Notes: generated by a model from the letters alone, not told the origin. Numbered from the stretch's first letter, positions 52,645 to 60,369 are shown. The stretch: 64,000 bases of DNA from Desulfoferula mesophila (GCF_037076455.1 NZ_AP028679.1:1441501-1505500); one strand, 5' to 3'. Made by a program: numbers and translations.

Positions 52645-54209
52645 CCGGCAACATCTACCTCACCGGCTTCATGGGCGCGGGCAAGAGCACCGTGGGCCGC
52701 CTTTTGGCCACGGCCCTGCGCCGCCGTTTGGTGAGCCTGGACCAGCGCATCGTGCGCCGGGCCCGCAGACCCATCCCAGAGGTTTTCGCCCAAAAGGGCG
52801 AGGCGGCCTTTCGGCAGCTGGAAAACGAGGAGTTGGCCAAGCTGGCCGATGAGAAGGGCCTGGTGGTGGACACCGGCGGCGGGGCGGCGGTGAGCCCGGC
52901 CAACCGCGCGCTCATGCACCAAAGCGGGCGGATCGTGCACTTGGACGCCTGCCTGGACACCTGCTGCATGCGCCTGGGGCCCCATGAGGCTTCCACCCGG
53001 CCCATGTGGCAGGACGCCGACGCGGTGGAGCGCCTGTTCCAGGCCCGGCAAGAGGCCTACGCCGATTGCGACCTCAAGGTGGAGGTGGACCATCTGGACG
53101 CCGAGCAGGCGGCCCAGACCGTGGCCGCCGGGCTGTTGGGGGTGGAGGAGTTTCCCCTGGAGTTGGAGGGCAAGCTGTGCCTGGTGCACAGCTCCTGGGA
53201 AGGGGCCGCCGCGCTGCGGGAAACGGTGGAGGGCCGCCGGGTGGTGCTCCTGACCGACCGCAAGGTGGCCGCCCTGCACGCCGACCGCTATCGCCGGGTG
53301 CTGGGCGACGACCTGCTCATCACCCTGGCCCCGGGCGAGAACAGCAAGAGCCTTAAGACCGCCGAGCGGGTCTACAAGCAGATGCTGGCCGCGCGCATCG
53401 AACGCGGGGACATGCTGCTGGCCCTGGGCGGGGGGGTGATGACCGACCTGGGGGCCTTTGTGGCCGCCACCTACAAGCGGGGCATCGACTTCCTGCTGGT
53501 CTCCACCACCCTGCTGGGCTGCGTGGACGCAGCGGTGGGCGGCAAGGCGGCGGTGAACCTGGGCACCGCCAAGAACCAGGTGGGCTGCTTCACCCAGCCG
53601 CGCATGGTCATTCTGGACTTGCAGGCCCTGGCCACCCTGCCCAAGGCCCAGCGGGTGGAGGGGTTGGCCGAGGCCTACAAGACCGGCCTGGTGGCCGACC
53701 CCGAGCTGGCCCGCTTGTGTGAACAAGACATGGAGTTGCTGTTGGGCGGCGAGGTGCTGGGTCTGGCCGAGGTGGTGCGCCGCTCGGTGCGGGCCAAGGC
53801 CGGGGTGGTGGGCCAGGACTTCCGCGAGGGCGGGCGACGGGCCATACTGAACTTCGGGCACACCTATGGCCACGCCCTGGAAGGCTGGCACCGCTATCGC
53901 CTGGGGCACGGCCAGTCCGTGGCCGGGGGCATGCTGGTGGCCGCGGCCATTTCCGCCGGGCGGGGCCTGCTGGCCTCGGCCCAGGCCGAGGCCATAAGCC
54001 GCGCCGTGAAGCCCCTGTTGCCCCAGGACCTGGCCTGGGCTCCGGCCGAGGAGGCCTGGGAGATCATGCTGGACGACAAGAAAAACGTGAAGGGCAAGGT
54101 GCGCTTCGTGCTGCTCAAAGGGGTGGGCGAGCCGCTGGTGGTGGACGACGTGACCCCCACCGAGCTGGGCCGGGCCCTGGCCATAGCCAAGGAAATTTGC
54201 CATGGGTAG
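52641..54209 (+). CDS. aroKB: Shikimate kinase / 3-dehydroquinate synthase fusion
   Basis: A 522-residue bifunctional protein. Residues about 1-165 are shikimate kinase (Walker A GFMGAGKSTVGRL; TGGGAAVS; RPMW LID region). Residues about 175-522 are 3-dehydroquinate synthase (GGGVMTDLGAFVAATYKRG; GKAAVNLGTAKNQVG; zinc ligand region NFGHTYGHALEGWHR). The two steps are not consecutive in the pathway, so the fusion is organisational rather than channelling between neighbours. In the kinase the substrate segment reads SLDQRIVRRARRPIPEVF. Overlaps both neighbours (ATGA with aroE, 8 bases with aroC). Confidence 0.95.
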   Translation: MTGNIYLTGFMGAGKSTVGRLLATALRRRLVSLDQRIVRRARRPIPEVFAQKGEAAFRQLENEELAKLADEKGLVVDTGGGAAVSPANRALMHQSGRIVHLDACLDTCCMRLGPHEASTRPMWQDADAVERLFQARQEAYADCDLKVEVDHLDAEQAAQTVAAGLLGVEEFPLELEGKLCLVHSSWEGAAALRETVEGRRVVLLTDRKVAALHADRYRRVLGDDLLITLAPGENSKSLKTAERVYKQMLAARIERGDMLLALGGGVMTDLGAFVAATYKRGIDFLLVSTTLLGCVDAAVGGKAAVNLGTAKNQVGCFTQPRMVILDLQALATLPKAQRVEGLAEAYKTGLVADPELARLCEQDMELLLGGEVLGLAEVVRRSVRAKAGVVGQDFREGGRRAILNFGHTYGHALEGWHRYRLGHGQSVAGGMLVAAAISAGRGLLASAQAEAISRAVKPLLPQDLAWAPAEEAWEIMLDDKKNVKGKVRFVLLKGVGEPLVVDDVTPTELGRALAIAKEICHG

Positions 54210-55263
54210 TTTCAGCGGCGAAATCCTCAAGGTGGCCACCTTTGGCGAGTCGCACGGTGTCGGCGTGGGAGTGGTGGTGGAGGGCGTCCCGGCCGGGATC
54301 GCCCTGGAGCAAGAGGCCATCCAGGCCGAGTTGGACCGCCGCCGCCCCGGAACCTCGCCCCTGGCCTCGGCTCGCCAGGAGGCCGACCAGGTGGAGATAC
54401 TCTCCGGGGTGGCCGAGGGCCGCACCCTGGGCAGCCCCATCGCCCTGCTGGTACGCAATGTCGACGCCCGCTCCAAGGACTATTCCGCCCTGGCCGACAA
54501 GTTCCGCCCCGGCCATGCGGACTACACCTTTTGGCGCAAGTACGGCTTGCCGCCCCAGCCGGGCGGGGGCCGCTCCTCGGGCCGCGAGACCGTGGGCCGG
54601 GTGGCCGCCGGGGCGGTGGCCCGGGCCCTGCTGGCCCCCTTGGGGGTGGCGATCGCGGCCTACACCATCCAGGTGGGGCCGGTGAAGGCCACGGCCATTG
54701 ACCCGGCCTTTGCCCGGGAGCACCCCCTGCGGGCCGCCGACCCGGCCACGGCCCAGGCCATGGTGGACGAGGTAATGGCCGCCCGCTCCGACGGGGACTC
54801 GGTGGGTGGGGTGCTGGAGCTGGCGATAGACGGCGTGCCCGCCGGACTGGGCGACCCGGTTTTTAACAAGCTGGACGCCCGCCTAGGCGGGGCCATGTTT
54901 TCCATCGGCGCGGTCAAGTGGGTGGAGATCGGCGACGGTTTAGCCGTGGCCGCCCGGCGGGGCTCGGCCAACAACGACCAGATGGACGCCAAGGGCTTTT
55001 TGTCCAACCACGCGGGGGGCATCCTGGGGGGCATCAGCAACGGCATGCCCCTGGTGCTGCGTCTGGCCATCAAGCCCACCCCTTCCATCGCCCAGCCCCA
55101 GCGCACCCAAAACCTGGACGGCCAGGCGGTGGAGATATCCATCGGCGGGCGGCACGACCCCTGTTTGTGCGGGCGCATCGCCCCGGTGGCCGAGGCCATG
55201 GCCGCCCTGGTGCTGGCCGACCTGTGGCTCATGCAAAAGACCCAGGCAAGGAGCGAGGCATGA
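54202..55263 (+). CDS. aroC: Chorismate synthase
   Basis: A 353-residue FMN-dependent enzyme that makes chorismate from EPSP. Family motifs: FGESHGVGVGVVVEGVPAG, RPGHADYTFWRKYG, GGGRSSGRETVGRVAAGAVAR and RHDPCLCGRIAPVAEAM. The start ATG 54202 lies inside the end of aroKB (8-base overlap) and the stop overlaps aroQ. Confidence 0.97.
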   Translation: MGSFSGEILKVATFGESHGVGVGVVVEGVPAGIALEQEAIQAELDRRRPGTSPLASARQEADQVEILSGVAEGRTLGSPIALLVRNVDARSKDYSALADKFRPGHADYTFWRKYGLPPQPGGGRSSGRETVGRVAAGAVARALLAPLGVAIAAYTIQVGPVKATAIDPAFAREHPLRAADPATAQAMVDEVMAARSDGDSVGGVLELAIDGVPAGLGDPVFNKLDARLGGAMFSIGAVKWVEIGDGLAVAARRGSANNDQMDAKGFLSNHAGGILGGISNGMPLVLRLAIKPTPSIAQPQRTQNLDGQAVEISIGGRHDPCLCGRIAPVAEAMAALVLADLWLMQKTQARSEA

Positions 55264-55700
55264 AAATCCTGGTGCTCAACGGCCCCAACCTGAACATGCT
55301 GGGCCGCCGCGAGTCCGAGCATTACGGCAGCCTGACTCTCTACGAGATCAACCGACGCCTGGACAAGCTGGCCGAGGAGCTGGGCCTGGAGCTGGCCTTT
55401 GCCCAGTCCAACCACGAGGGCGAGCTGGTGGACCTGTTGCAAGAAGCCTCCCCCCAATACGCCGGGGTGGTGCTCAACGCCGGAGGCTACACCCACACCA
55501 GCGTGGCGATACGCGACGCGGTGCTCTGTTGCGGGGTGCCGGTGGTGGAGGTGCACCTGAGCCAACCCGCCGCCCGGGAGGAGTTCCGCCGTTTCTCATA
55601 CCTCTCGGGGGCCTGCGCGGGCACGGTGGCCGGCTTCGGCTGGCGCTCCTACGCCCTGGCCCTGCGCTGGTTTGCTGCGTTGCGCGACGAGGAAAAATAG
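55260..55700 (+). CDS. aroQ: Type II 3-dehydroquinate dehydratase
   Basis: A 146-residue enzyme (family usual about 145-150) with LNGPNLNMLGRRE (active-site Asn and Tyr/Arg loop), QSNHEGELVDLLQ, NAGGYTHTSVAIRDAV and EVHLSQP. It is the last gene of the first block and completes the seven-step shikimate pathway in one operon. No intrinsic terminator is visible just after it. Confidence 0.95.
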   Translation: MKILVLNGPNLNMLGRRESEHYGSLTLYEINRRLDKLAEELGLELAFAQSNHEGELVDLLQEASPQYAGVVLNAGGYTHTSVAIRDAVLCCGVPVVEVHLSQPAAREEFRRFSYLSGACAGTVAGFGWRSYALALRWFAALRDEEK

Positions 55701-55810
55701 GCTTCTTGGAAAGGCGCGCGTTTTTTGCCCTTGACAGGCCGAACCATGAGGCGTTTACTTGACACAACCCAACTCGGTCCCCAAGGACCGGCAAGGAACT
55801 TGTTAGAATC
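55701..55810 (+). promoter_or_regulatory. Promoter region of the aroF2-pheA-tyrA block
   Basis: TTGACA -35 (55731-55736) and TTTACT -10 (55754-55759), spacer 17, about 50 bases before the leader ATG. A second TTGACA starts at 55759. A GGTCC/GGACC hairpin (55776-55789) lies just before the leader ribosome site. Confidence 0.7.
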
Positions 55811-55921
55811 ATGACGGGCAACGGCAAAATAAATCTGGACGGTCAGGGGCGATTTAGCTCCGGCGTCTTTTTTTATTTTTATTATTTTACCGCCGTCTGC
55901 CCAAGGGCTGGGGAGGGTTAG
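55811..55921 (+). CDS. Attenuator leader peptide with Phe/Tyr run
   Basis: A 36-codon ORF (ATG 55811, TAG 55919-55921) that starts MTGNGKINLDGQGRF and carries Phe-Phe-Tyr-Phe-Tyr-Tyr-Phe at codons 20-26 (55868-55888), with no Trp codon. AAGGA lies about 13 bases upstream. It precedes genes for DAHP synthase, PheA and TyrA, so it is best read as a Phe/Tyr-sensing leader, analogous to pheL and to pheA leaders in enteric bacteria. Confidence 0.9.
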   Translation: MTGNGKINLDGQGRFSSGVFFYFYYFTAVCPRAGEG

Positions 55922-55993
55922 AGCCGAACTAGGCTAAACCAAGCAAGCAACCAAGGCCATGGGCAGACTGAGAAAGTCGCCCATGGCCTTTTT
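55895..55993 (+). promoter_or_regulatory. Attenuator of the aroF2-pheA-tyrA block
   Basis: Strand 2 GTCTGCCCA (55895-55903, within the leader ORF, just after the Phe/Tyr run) pairs perfectly with strand 3 TGGGCAGAC (55960-55968), 9 bp. Strand 3 is part of the terminator 5' arm. A GCCCAAGGGC hairpin (about 55899-55908) may be the 1:2 pause structure. Confidence 0.82.
55953..55993 (+). terminator. Attenuator terminator before aroF2
   Basis: A perfect 12-bp outer stem AAGGCCATGGGC (55953-55964) / GCCCATGGCCTT (55979-55990) with a further inner GACT/AGTC, followed by TTTTT (55989-55993). Confidence 0.93.
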
Positions 55994-56052
55994 GCGTTTG
56001 GGGCAGGCCGGGCGGCGGGGAGTCGGCTCAGGCAGGAACAAGGAAGAGAAAG

Positions 56053-56955
56053 ATGGCACTGGCAAGCAAGATGGAAATCGAAGTAGAGGCGGTAGAAGCG
56101 ATGGCCGCCGGGGCGGTGGCGCACAAGCTCAAACCCCAGGCGCTTCTGGTGAGCCGCGAGGCCAAACCCCAAGACACCGTGGTGCACGCCGGTCCGGTGA
56201 GCGTGGGCGGCGGCGGCTTCACCGTGATCGCCGGACCCTGCTCGGTGGAAAACCCAGAGCAGATGCTCTGCACCGCCCGCTGGGCCCAGCGCTACGGCGC
56301 GGCCATCCTCCGGGGTGGGGCCTACAAGCCGCGCACCTCCCCCTACAGCTTCCAGGGCCTGGGCCGCGAAGGCCTGGAGCTTCTGGCCCAGGCGAGGCGC
56401 CTCACCGGGCTGCCCATAGTCACCGAGGTGATGGACAGCAGCGACATCGACCTGGTGGCCGAGTACGCCGACGTGATCCAGGTGGGGGCGCGCAACGTGC
56501 AGAACTTCTCCCTGCTGCGCAAGCTGGGCGAGATCCGCAAGCCCATCTTCATGAAGCGCGGCCTGATGACCACCATCAAGGAGTTCCTTAGCGCCGCCGA
56601 GTACATCCTGGCCGGAGGCAACGACCAGGTGATCCTGTGCGAGCGGGGCATCCGCACCTTCGAGACCGCCACCCGCAACACCCTGGATCTCAGCGCGGTA
56701 TGCGTGCTCAAGGAAAAGACCCACCTGCCCGTGGTGGTGGACCCCAGCCACGCCGTGGGCAACCGCCGCTACGTAAAGCCCCTGGCCCGCGCCTCCCTGG
56801 CCGTGGGGGCCGACGGCATCATGGTGGAGATGCACTGCGACCCCGAAAAGGCCCTGTGCGACGGGGACCAGTCCCTGACCCCCGCCGAGTTCAAGGCCAT
56901 GATGGAAGAACTGAACGCCATGACCGCCCTGCGCCGGGGCTGGCTGGCCTGTTAG
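56053..56955 (+). CDS. aroF: Second DAHP synthase (short form)
   Basis: A 300-residue 3-deoxy-7-phosphoheptulonate synthase. The barrel motifs match the first copy: [51 protein letters not shown]. The N-terminal 45 residues do not look like the ferredoxin-like regulatory domain of the copy at 49545, so this enzyme probably lacks direct Tyr/Phe inhibition; its expression is instead gated by the Phe/Tyr leader. AGGA lies about 8 bases upstream of the ATG. Confidence 0.94.
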   Translation: MALASKMEIEVEAVEAMAAGAVAHKLKPQALLVSREAKPQDTVVHAGPVSVGGGGFTVIAGPCSVENPEQMLCTARWAQRYGAAILRGGAYKPRTSPYSFQGLGREGLELLAQARRLTGLPIVTEVMDSSDIDLVAEYADVIQVGARNVQNFSLLRKLGEIRKPIFMKRGLMTTIKEFLSAAEYILAGGNDQVILCERGIRTFETATRNTLDLSAVCVLKEKTHLPVVVDPSHAVGNRRYVKPLARASLAVGADGIMVEMHCDPEKALCDGDQSLTPAEFKAMMEELNAMTALRRGWLAC

Positions 56956-56968
56956 AGGGAACATCGTC

Positions 56969-58090
56969 ATGAACAGCGCGCCCAGCCAAATCCAGCCCCC
57001 CAGCGACCAGGCCCAGACGGCCATCAACGCCCTGCGCGAGGAGATCGACCAGGTGGACCGCGAGCTGATGAGCCTGCTCAACCAGCGGGCCCGTCTGGCC
57101 CTGGACATCGGCCGGCTGAAAAAGAACGCCGGATTGCCGGTGTTCGTGCCCGAACGCGAGAGCGACCTGTTGGACAAGCTGGCCCAGGGCAACCACGGCC
57201 CCCTGCCCAACCGCTACCTGGTCAGCGTCTTCCGCGAGGTCATCTCCGCCTGCCGTTCCGTGCAGCAGCCGCTCAAGGTGGCCTTCCTGGGCCCGGAGTT
57301 CACCTTCAGCCATCAGGCCGCGGTGCAGCATTTCGGCAGCTCCTGCGGCATGGCCCCCCAGAGCGGCATCGCCGAAGTGTTTCGCGAGGTGGAGAGCGGC
57401 CGCTGCCAGGTGGGCTTGGTGCCGGTGGAGAACTCCGGCGAGGGCGCGGTGGGCGCGTCTCTGGACCAGTTCATGACCACCCAGCTCAAGGTGTGCGGCG
57501 AGGTGTACACGCCCATCAATCACGTGCTCATGTCCCAGGGGGATGACCTGGACGCCATCACCACGGTCTATTCCCATCCCCAAGCCCTGGCCCAGTGCCG
57601 TGGTTGGCTGACCCGCAACCTGCCCCAGGCTCGGGTGGCCGAGGCCCCCAGCACCGCCGCCGCCGCGCGCCAGGCCGCCGAGACGCCCGGCTCCGCCGCC
57701 ATCGGGGCGGTGGCCGCCGCCCGGCACCATTGCCTCAAGGTGCTGGCCGAGGGCATCCAGGACTACACCTACAACACCACCCGCTTTCTGGTGATCGGCA
57801 AGCAGGACGTGCCCCCCTGCGGCCAGGACAAGACCTCCATCGTCTTCCTCACCGCCCACCGCCCCGGTTCTCTGTACAAGGCCCTGGGCGAGCTGGCCGA
57901 GCTGGGGGTAAACCTGAGCCGCATCGAAAGCCGTCCCACCAAGGACCGCCCCTGGGAATACGCCTTTTTCGTGGACCTGAACGGTCACCGCCAAGACCCC
58001 GAGGTGGCCCAGGCCCTGGCCGCCCTGGAGAGCCAGGTGGAACGTTTGCGCGTGCTGGGCTCGTTCCCGGCCGGGGAGATGCTCTCATGA
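56969..58090 (+). CDS. pheA: Chorismate mutase / prephenate dehydratase (P-protein)
   Basis: A 373-residue bifunctional enzyme. An AroQ-type chorismate mutase domain (about residues 15-100; LREEIDQVDRELMSLLNQRA), prephenate dehydratase (about 105-280; FLGPEFTFSHQAA, VPVENSGEGAVGASLD, NTTRFLVIGKQ) and a C-terminal ACT domain (about 295-370; ESRPTKDRPWEYAFFVDL, the Phe-binding ESRP motif). It commits chorismate to phenylalanine and is likely feedback-inhibited by Phe. The stop overlaps the tyrA start. Confidence 0.96.
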   Translation: MNSAPSQIQPPSDQAQTAINALREEIDQVDRELMSLLNQRARLALDIGRLKKNAGLPVFVPERESDLLDKLAQGNHGPLPNRYLVSVFREVISACRSVQQPLKVAFLGPEFTFSHQAAVQHFGSSCGMAPQSGIAEVFREVESGRCQVGLVPVENSGEGAVGASLDQFMTTQLKVCGEVYTPINHVLMSQGDDLDAITTVYSHPQALAQCRGWLTRNLPQARVAEAPSTAAAARQAAETPGSAAIGAVAAARHHCLKVLAEGIQDYTYNTTRFLVIGKQDVPPCGQDKTSIVFLTAHRPGSLYKALGELAELGVNLSRIESRPTKDRPWEYAFFVDLNGHRQDPEVAQALAALESQVERLRVLGSFPAGEMLS

Positions 58091-58938
58091 ACTCGGAGGA
58101 TGACTTTGGCGGCTTTGGCCGCGCCGCCTCGGCCGAAGCCGCCGCCGGGCTCACCGTAGGCATCATCGGGGCCCAGGGCCGCATGGGCTCCTGGCTGTGC
58201 CGCCTGTTGGAGCCCTTGGTGGGCCGCCTGCTTATCGCCGACATAGCGGGCGAGCCGCTCACCCCGGAGTGGGTGGCCGCCTGCCGGGTGATAATCCTGG
58301 CGGTGCCGGTGCACGCGGTGGAGGGGGTGATGCAGTTCATCGGCCCCCACACCGACCCCGAGGGGGTGGTGGTGGACATCTCCTCGCTCAAGCAGACCCC
58401 ACTGACCGCCATGCTGGCCCACGCCCGGGGCGAGGTGGTGGGCGCCCACCCCTTGTTCGGCCCCGGCGCGCCTTCCCTGCAAGACCAGACCGTTTTTCTG
58501 AGCCCCGGCCGGGGGCGGCTATGGCTGACCCGGCTGCGTCGCTTTTTGCAAGGGCAGGGGGCCCGGCCGGTGATCATGGAGCCGGAACGCCACGACCGCC
58601 TCATGGCCCAGGTGCAGACCCTTCGTCATCTCTTGCTCTACGCCTTTGGCTGGAGCCTGATGCAGCTGGGCTACCAACCGGAGACCGACGAGGAGGTTTC
58701 CGGCCCCTGGTTCCGGGAACTCTTGAACATGTTGACCCATCAGAGCGATCAACCCGCCGAACTCTACGCCGACTTGGCCCTGCACAACCCGGACGGCCTG
58801 AAAGCGGCGCGCACCCTGCTGCAAGGCATGAACTCCATGGTCTCTGCCCTGGAGGACAGGGACCGGGGGGCCCTGGTGGCCACCATGGAGCAGGTGGGCG
58901 CCTATATAAAAAACAGCCAAGCCCAACTATCTGCTTGA
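58087..58938 (+). CDS. tyrA: Prephenate dehydrogenase
   Basis: A 283-residue enzyme with N-terminal nucleotide-binding region IIGAQGRMGSWLCRLLEP (about residues 23-40) and segments GAHPLFGPGAP and RHDRLMAQVQTLRH. It converts prephenate to 4-hydroxyphenylpyruvate for tyrosine. No ACT domain is attached and there is no chorismate mutase domain; chorismate mutase is supplied by PheA. Starts at ATG 58087 (ATGA overlap). Confidence 0.95.
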   Translation: MNSEDDFGGFGRAASAEAAAGLTVGIIGAQGRMGSWLCRLLEPLVGRLLIADIAGEPLTPEWVAACRVIILAVPVHAVEGVMQFIGPHTDPEGVVVDISSLKQTPLTAMLAHARGEVVGAHPLFGPGAPSLQDQTVFLSPGRGRLWLTRLRRFLQGQGARPVIMEPERHDRLMAQVQTLRHLLLYAFGWSLMQLGYQPETDEEVSGPWFRELLNMLTHQSDQPAELYADLALHNPDGLKAARTLLQGMNSMVSALEDRDRGALVATMEQVGAYIKNSQAQLSA

Positions 58939-58976
58939 CCGACGCCGCGTTTGGGAGTAGCTTCTGTATACAGAAT
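58935..58976 (+). promoter_or_regulatory. Candidate promoter and 14-base palindrome before the trpD block
   Basis: TTGACC (58935-58940) is followed 17 bases later by TAGCTT (58958-58963), a weak -10. Immediately downstream is a perfect palindrome TTCTGTATACAGAA (58962-58975), a possible operator for a repressor. Its centre GTATAC also occurs 5' of the first leader (TTGTATACGAA, 47285-47295). Confidence 0.5.
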
Positions 58977-58994
58977 ACGGAAGGAGACCGGATA

Positions 58995-59066
58995 ATGTTT
59001 GGCAACGCGTGGCGCTATTGGTGGCAAAGCTGGAACAGGAGTGGTCCACCCGCGCCCGTGCGTTAG
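58995..59066 (+). CDS. trpL: Trp leader peptide 1 of the tandem attenuator
   Basis: A 23-codon ORF (ATG 58995, TAG 59064-59066) reading MFGNAWRYWWQSWNRSGPP and a short tail. Four Trp codons (6, 9, 10, 13) plus one Tyr. AAGGAG lies 8 bases upstream, a strong ribosome site. It precedes trpD-trpC-trpF-trpB-trpA and is the first of two attenuators in series. Confidence 0.93.
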   Translation: MFGNAWRYWWQSWNRSGPPAPVR

Positions 59067-59137
59067 GCATACCCGGAAACACAGACAATCACCGGGGCCG
59101 TGGACCAAAGCAAGGTTCACGGCCCCGGTTCTTTTTT
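59020..59137 (+). promoter_or_regulatory. Trp attenuator 1 (tandem pair, first unit)
   Basis: GGTGG (59020-59024, over the tandem Trp codons) can pair with CCACC (59046-59050) as the 1:2 hairpin; GGTCCAC (59043-59049) pairs perfectly with GTGGACC (59100-59106) as antiterminator; the latter is the 5' arm top of the terminator. Confidence 0.85.
59091..59137 (+). terminator. Terminator of Trp attenuator 1
   Basis: 16-bp stem ACCGGGGCCGTGGACC (59091-59106) / GGTTCACGGCCCCGGT (59114-59129) with one G-U pair and a 7-base loop, followed by TTCTTTTTT. Confidence 0.95.
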
Positions 59138-59151
59138 GGTCGAAGGTAAAC

Positions 59152-59232
59152 ATGCGATCCCAGCGGCAAGACAAGCAGGAATTTTATTGGTGGCGGTGGA
59201 GCGGCACGGGCCGGGAGTCCGTTTTGCCCTAG
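59152..59232 (+). CDS. Trp leader peptide 2 of the tandem attenuator
   Basis: A second, 26-codon leader ORF (ATG 59152, TAG 59230-59232), starting MRSQRQDKQE and carrying Phe-Tyr-Trp-Trp-Arg-Trp at codons 11-16 (59182-59199). AAGG lies 5 bases upstream. It begins only 15 bases after the first terminator's T-run, with no promoter between, so it should be transcribed only on RNA that reads through the first terminator. Confidence 0.9.
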   Translation: MRSQRQDKQEFYWWRWSGTGRESVLP

Positions 59233-59297
59233 CACGCCCCCAAGGCGCCGGGCCGAACAACCGCGGACTCCCGAGAGGGGTTCGCGGTTTGGTTTTT
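59212..59297 (+). promoter_or_regulatory. Trp attenuator 2 (tandem pair, second unit)
   Basis: Strand 2 CGGGAGTCCG (59212-59221, in the leader ORF) pairs perfectly over 10 bp with strand 3 CGGACTCCCG (59264-59273). Strand 3 overlaps the 5' arm and loop of the second terminator, so the two foldings exclude each other. Confidence 0.85.
59259..59297 (+). terminator. Terminator of Trp attenuator 2
   Basis: A continuous 13-bp stem: AACCGCGGACTCC (59259-59271) with GGGGTTCGCGGTT (59277-59289), including two G-U pairs, a 5-base loop, then TGG and TTTTT (59293-59297). It is slightly weaker than terminator 1 because of the three-base gap before the T-run. Confidence 0.82.
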
Positions 59298-59321
59298 GTT
59301 AAACGGCAGGAGAAGGCAGTC

Positions 59322-60368
59322 ATGATTCAGCAAGCCATTGCCAAGGCGGTAAGCGGCAGCGATCTGAGCGAGCAGGAGATGGTCCGGGCCATGGATCAGA
59401 TCATGGAGGGCCAGGCCACCCCGGCCCAGATCGGGGCCCTGCTCATCGCCCTGCGCATGAAGGGCGAGAGCCTGGAGGAGATCAGCGGGGCGGCCCAGGT
59501 GATGCGGGCCAAGGCCACCCCGGTGGCCTGCAACTGCGCGGCGGGCGGCGGGGCGCTGGTGGACATCGTGGGCACCGGCGGCGACGGGGCCGGCACCTTC
59601 AACGTTTCCACCACCAGCGCTTTCGTGGCCGCCGCCGCCGGGCTGCGGGTGGCCAAACACGGCAACCGGGCGGTGAGCAGCTCCTGCGGGGCGGCCGATC
59701 TGTTGGAGAGCCTGGGGGTGCCCCTGGACCTGGACGCCGAGCAGATCGCCCTGTGCGTGGACCAGGTGGGGGTGGGCTTTCTCTTCGCCCCGGCCCTGCA
59801 CGGGGCCATGCGCCACGCCATCGGCCCCCGCAAGGAGATCGGCCAGCGCACCATCTTCAACCTGCTGGGCCCCCTGACCAACCCGGCCGGGGCCTCGGTG
59901 CTCTTGGTGGGGGTGTACGACCCCAAGCTGGTGGAGCCCCTGGCCCACGTGCTGGGGCGCCTGGGAGCCAAGAGCGCCTTTGTGGTGCACGGCGAGGGCG
60001 GCATGGACGAGATCACCGTCACCGGGGTCACCAAAATGGCCCGCCTCCGGGACGGCCGGGTGAGCACCCTGGAGACATCCCCCGAGGAGCTGGGCCTCAC
60101 CCGTGCCACCTTGGCGGACATCCGGGGCGGCACGGTGGAGCAATGCCGGACCCACACCCTGGAGGTGCTCTCCGGCCAAAAAGGCCCCAAGCGCGACATG
60201 GTGCTCATGAACGCGGCGGCGGCCCTGGTGGCCGCGGACAAGGCCCCGGACCTGGCCCAGGGGGTGGCCCTGGCCGCCAAGCTCATCGACTCCGGCGCGG
60301 CCCTGGGCAAGCTGGAGGACCTTATCTCCTTCAGCAAGAGCCTGCGTCTCCAAGTGGCGGAGGCCTAG
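59322..60368 (+). CDS. trpD: Anthranilate phosphoribosyltransferase
   Basis: A 348-residue enzyme of usual length that joins anthranilate to PRPP. PRPP site GTGGDGAGTFNVST (about residues 84-97), KHGNRAVSSSCGAADLLE, and GPRKEIGQRTIFNLLGPLTNP. CAGGAGAAGG lies before ATG 59322; longer upstream reading in this frame runs through the attenuator and is not real. First structural gene behind the tandem attenuators. Confidence 0.96.
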   Translation: MIQQAIAKAVSGSDLSEQEMVRAMDQIMEGQATPAQIGALLIALRMKGESLEEISGAAQVMRAKATPVACNCAAGGGALVDIVGTGGDGAGTFNVSTTSAFVAAAAGLRVAKHGNRAVSSSCGAADLLESLGVPLDLDAEQIALCVDQVGVGFLFAPALHGAMRHAIGPRKEIGQRTIFNLLGPLTNPAGASVLLVGVYDPKLVEPLAHVLGRLGAKSAFVVHGEGGMDEITVTGVTKMARLRDGRVSTLETSPEELGLTRATLADIRGGTVEQCRTHTLEVLSGQKGPKRDMVLMNAAAALVAADKAPDLAQGVALAAKLIDSGAALGKLEDLISFSKSLRLQVAEA

Positions 60369-60369
60369 G

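Noticed and set aside
58962-58975. Palindrome considered as a LexA (SOS) box
   Set aside because: It has CTGTATACAG but is shorter than a LexA box and lies before trp genes; SOS control makes no sense here.
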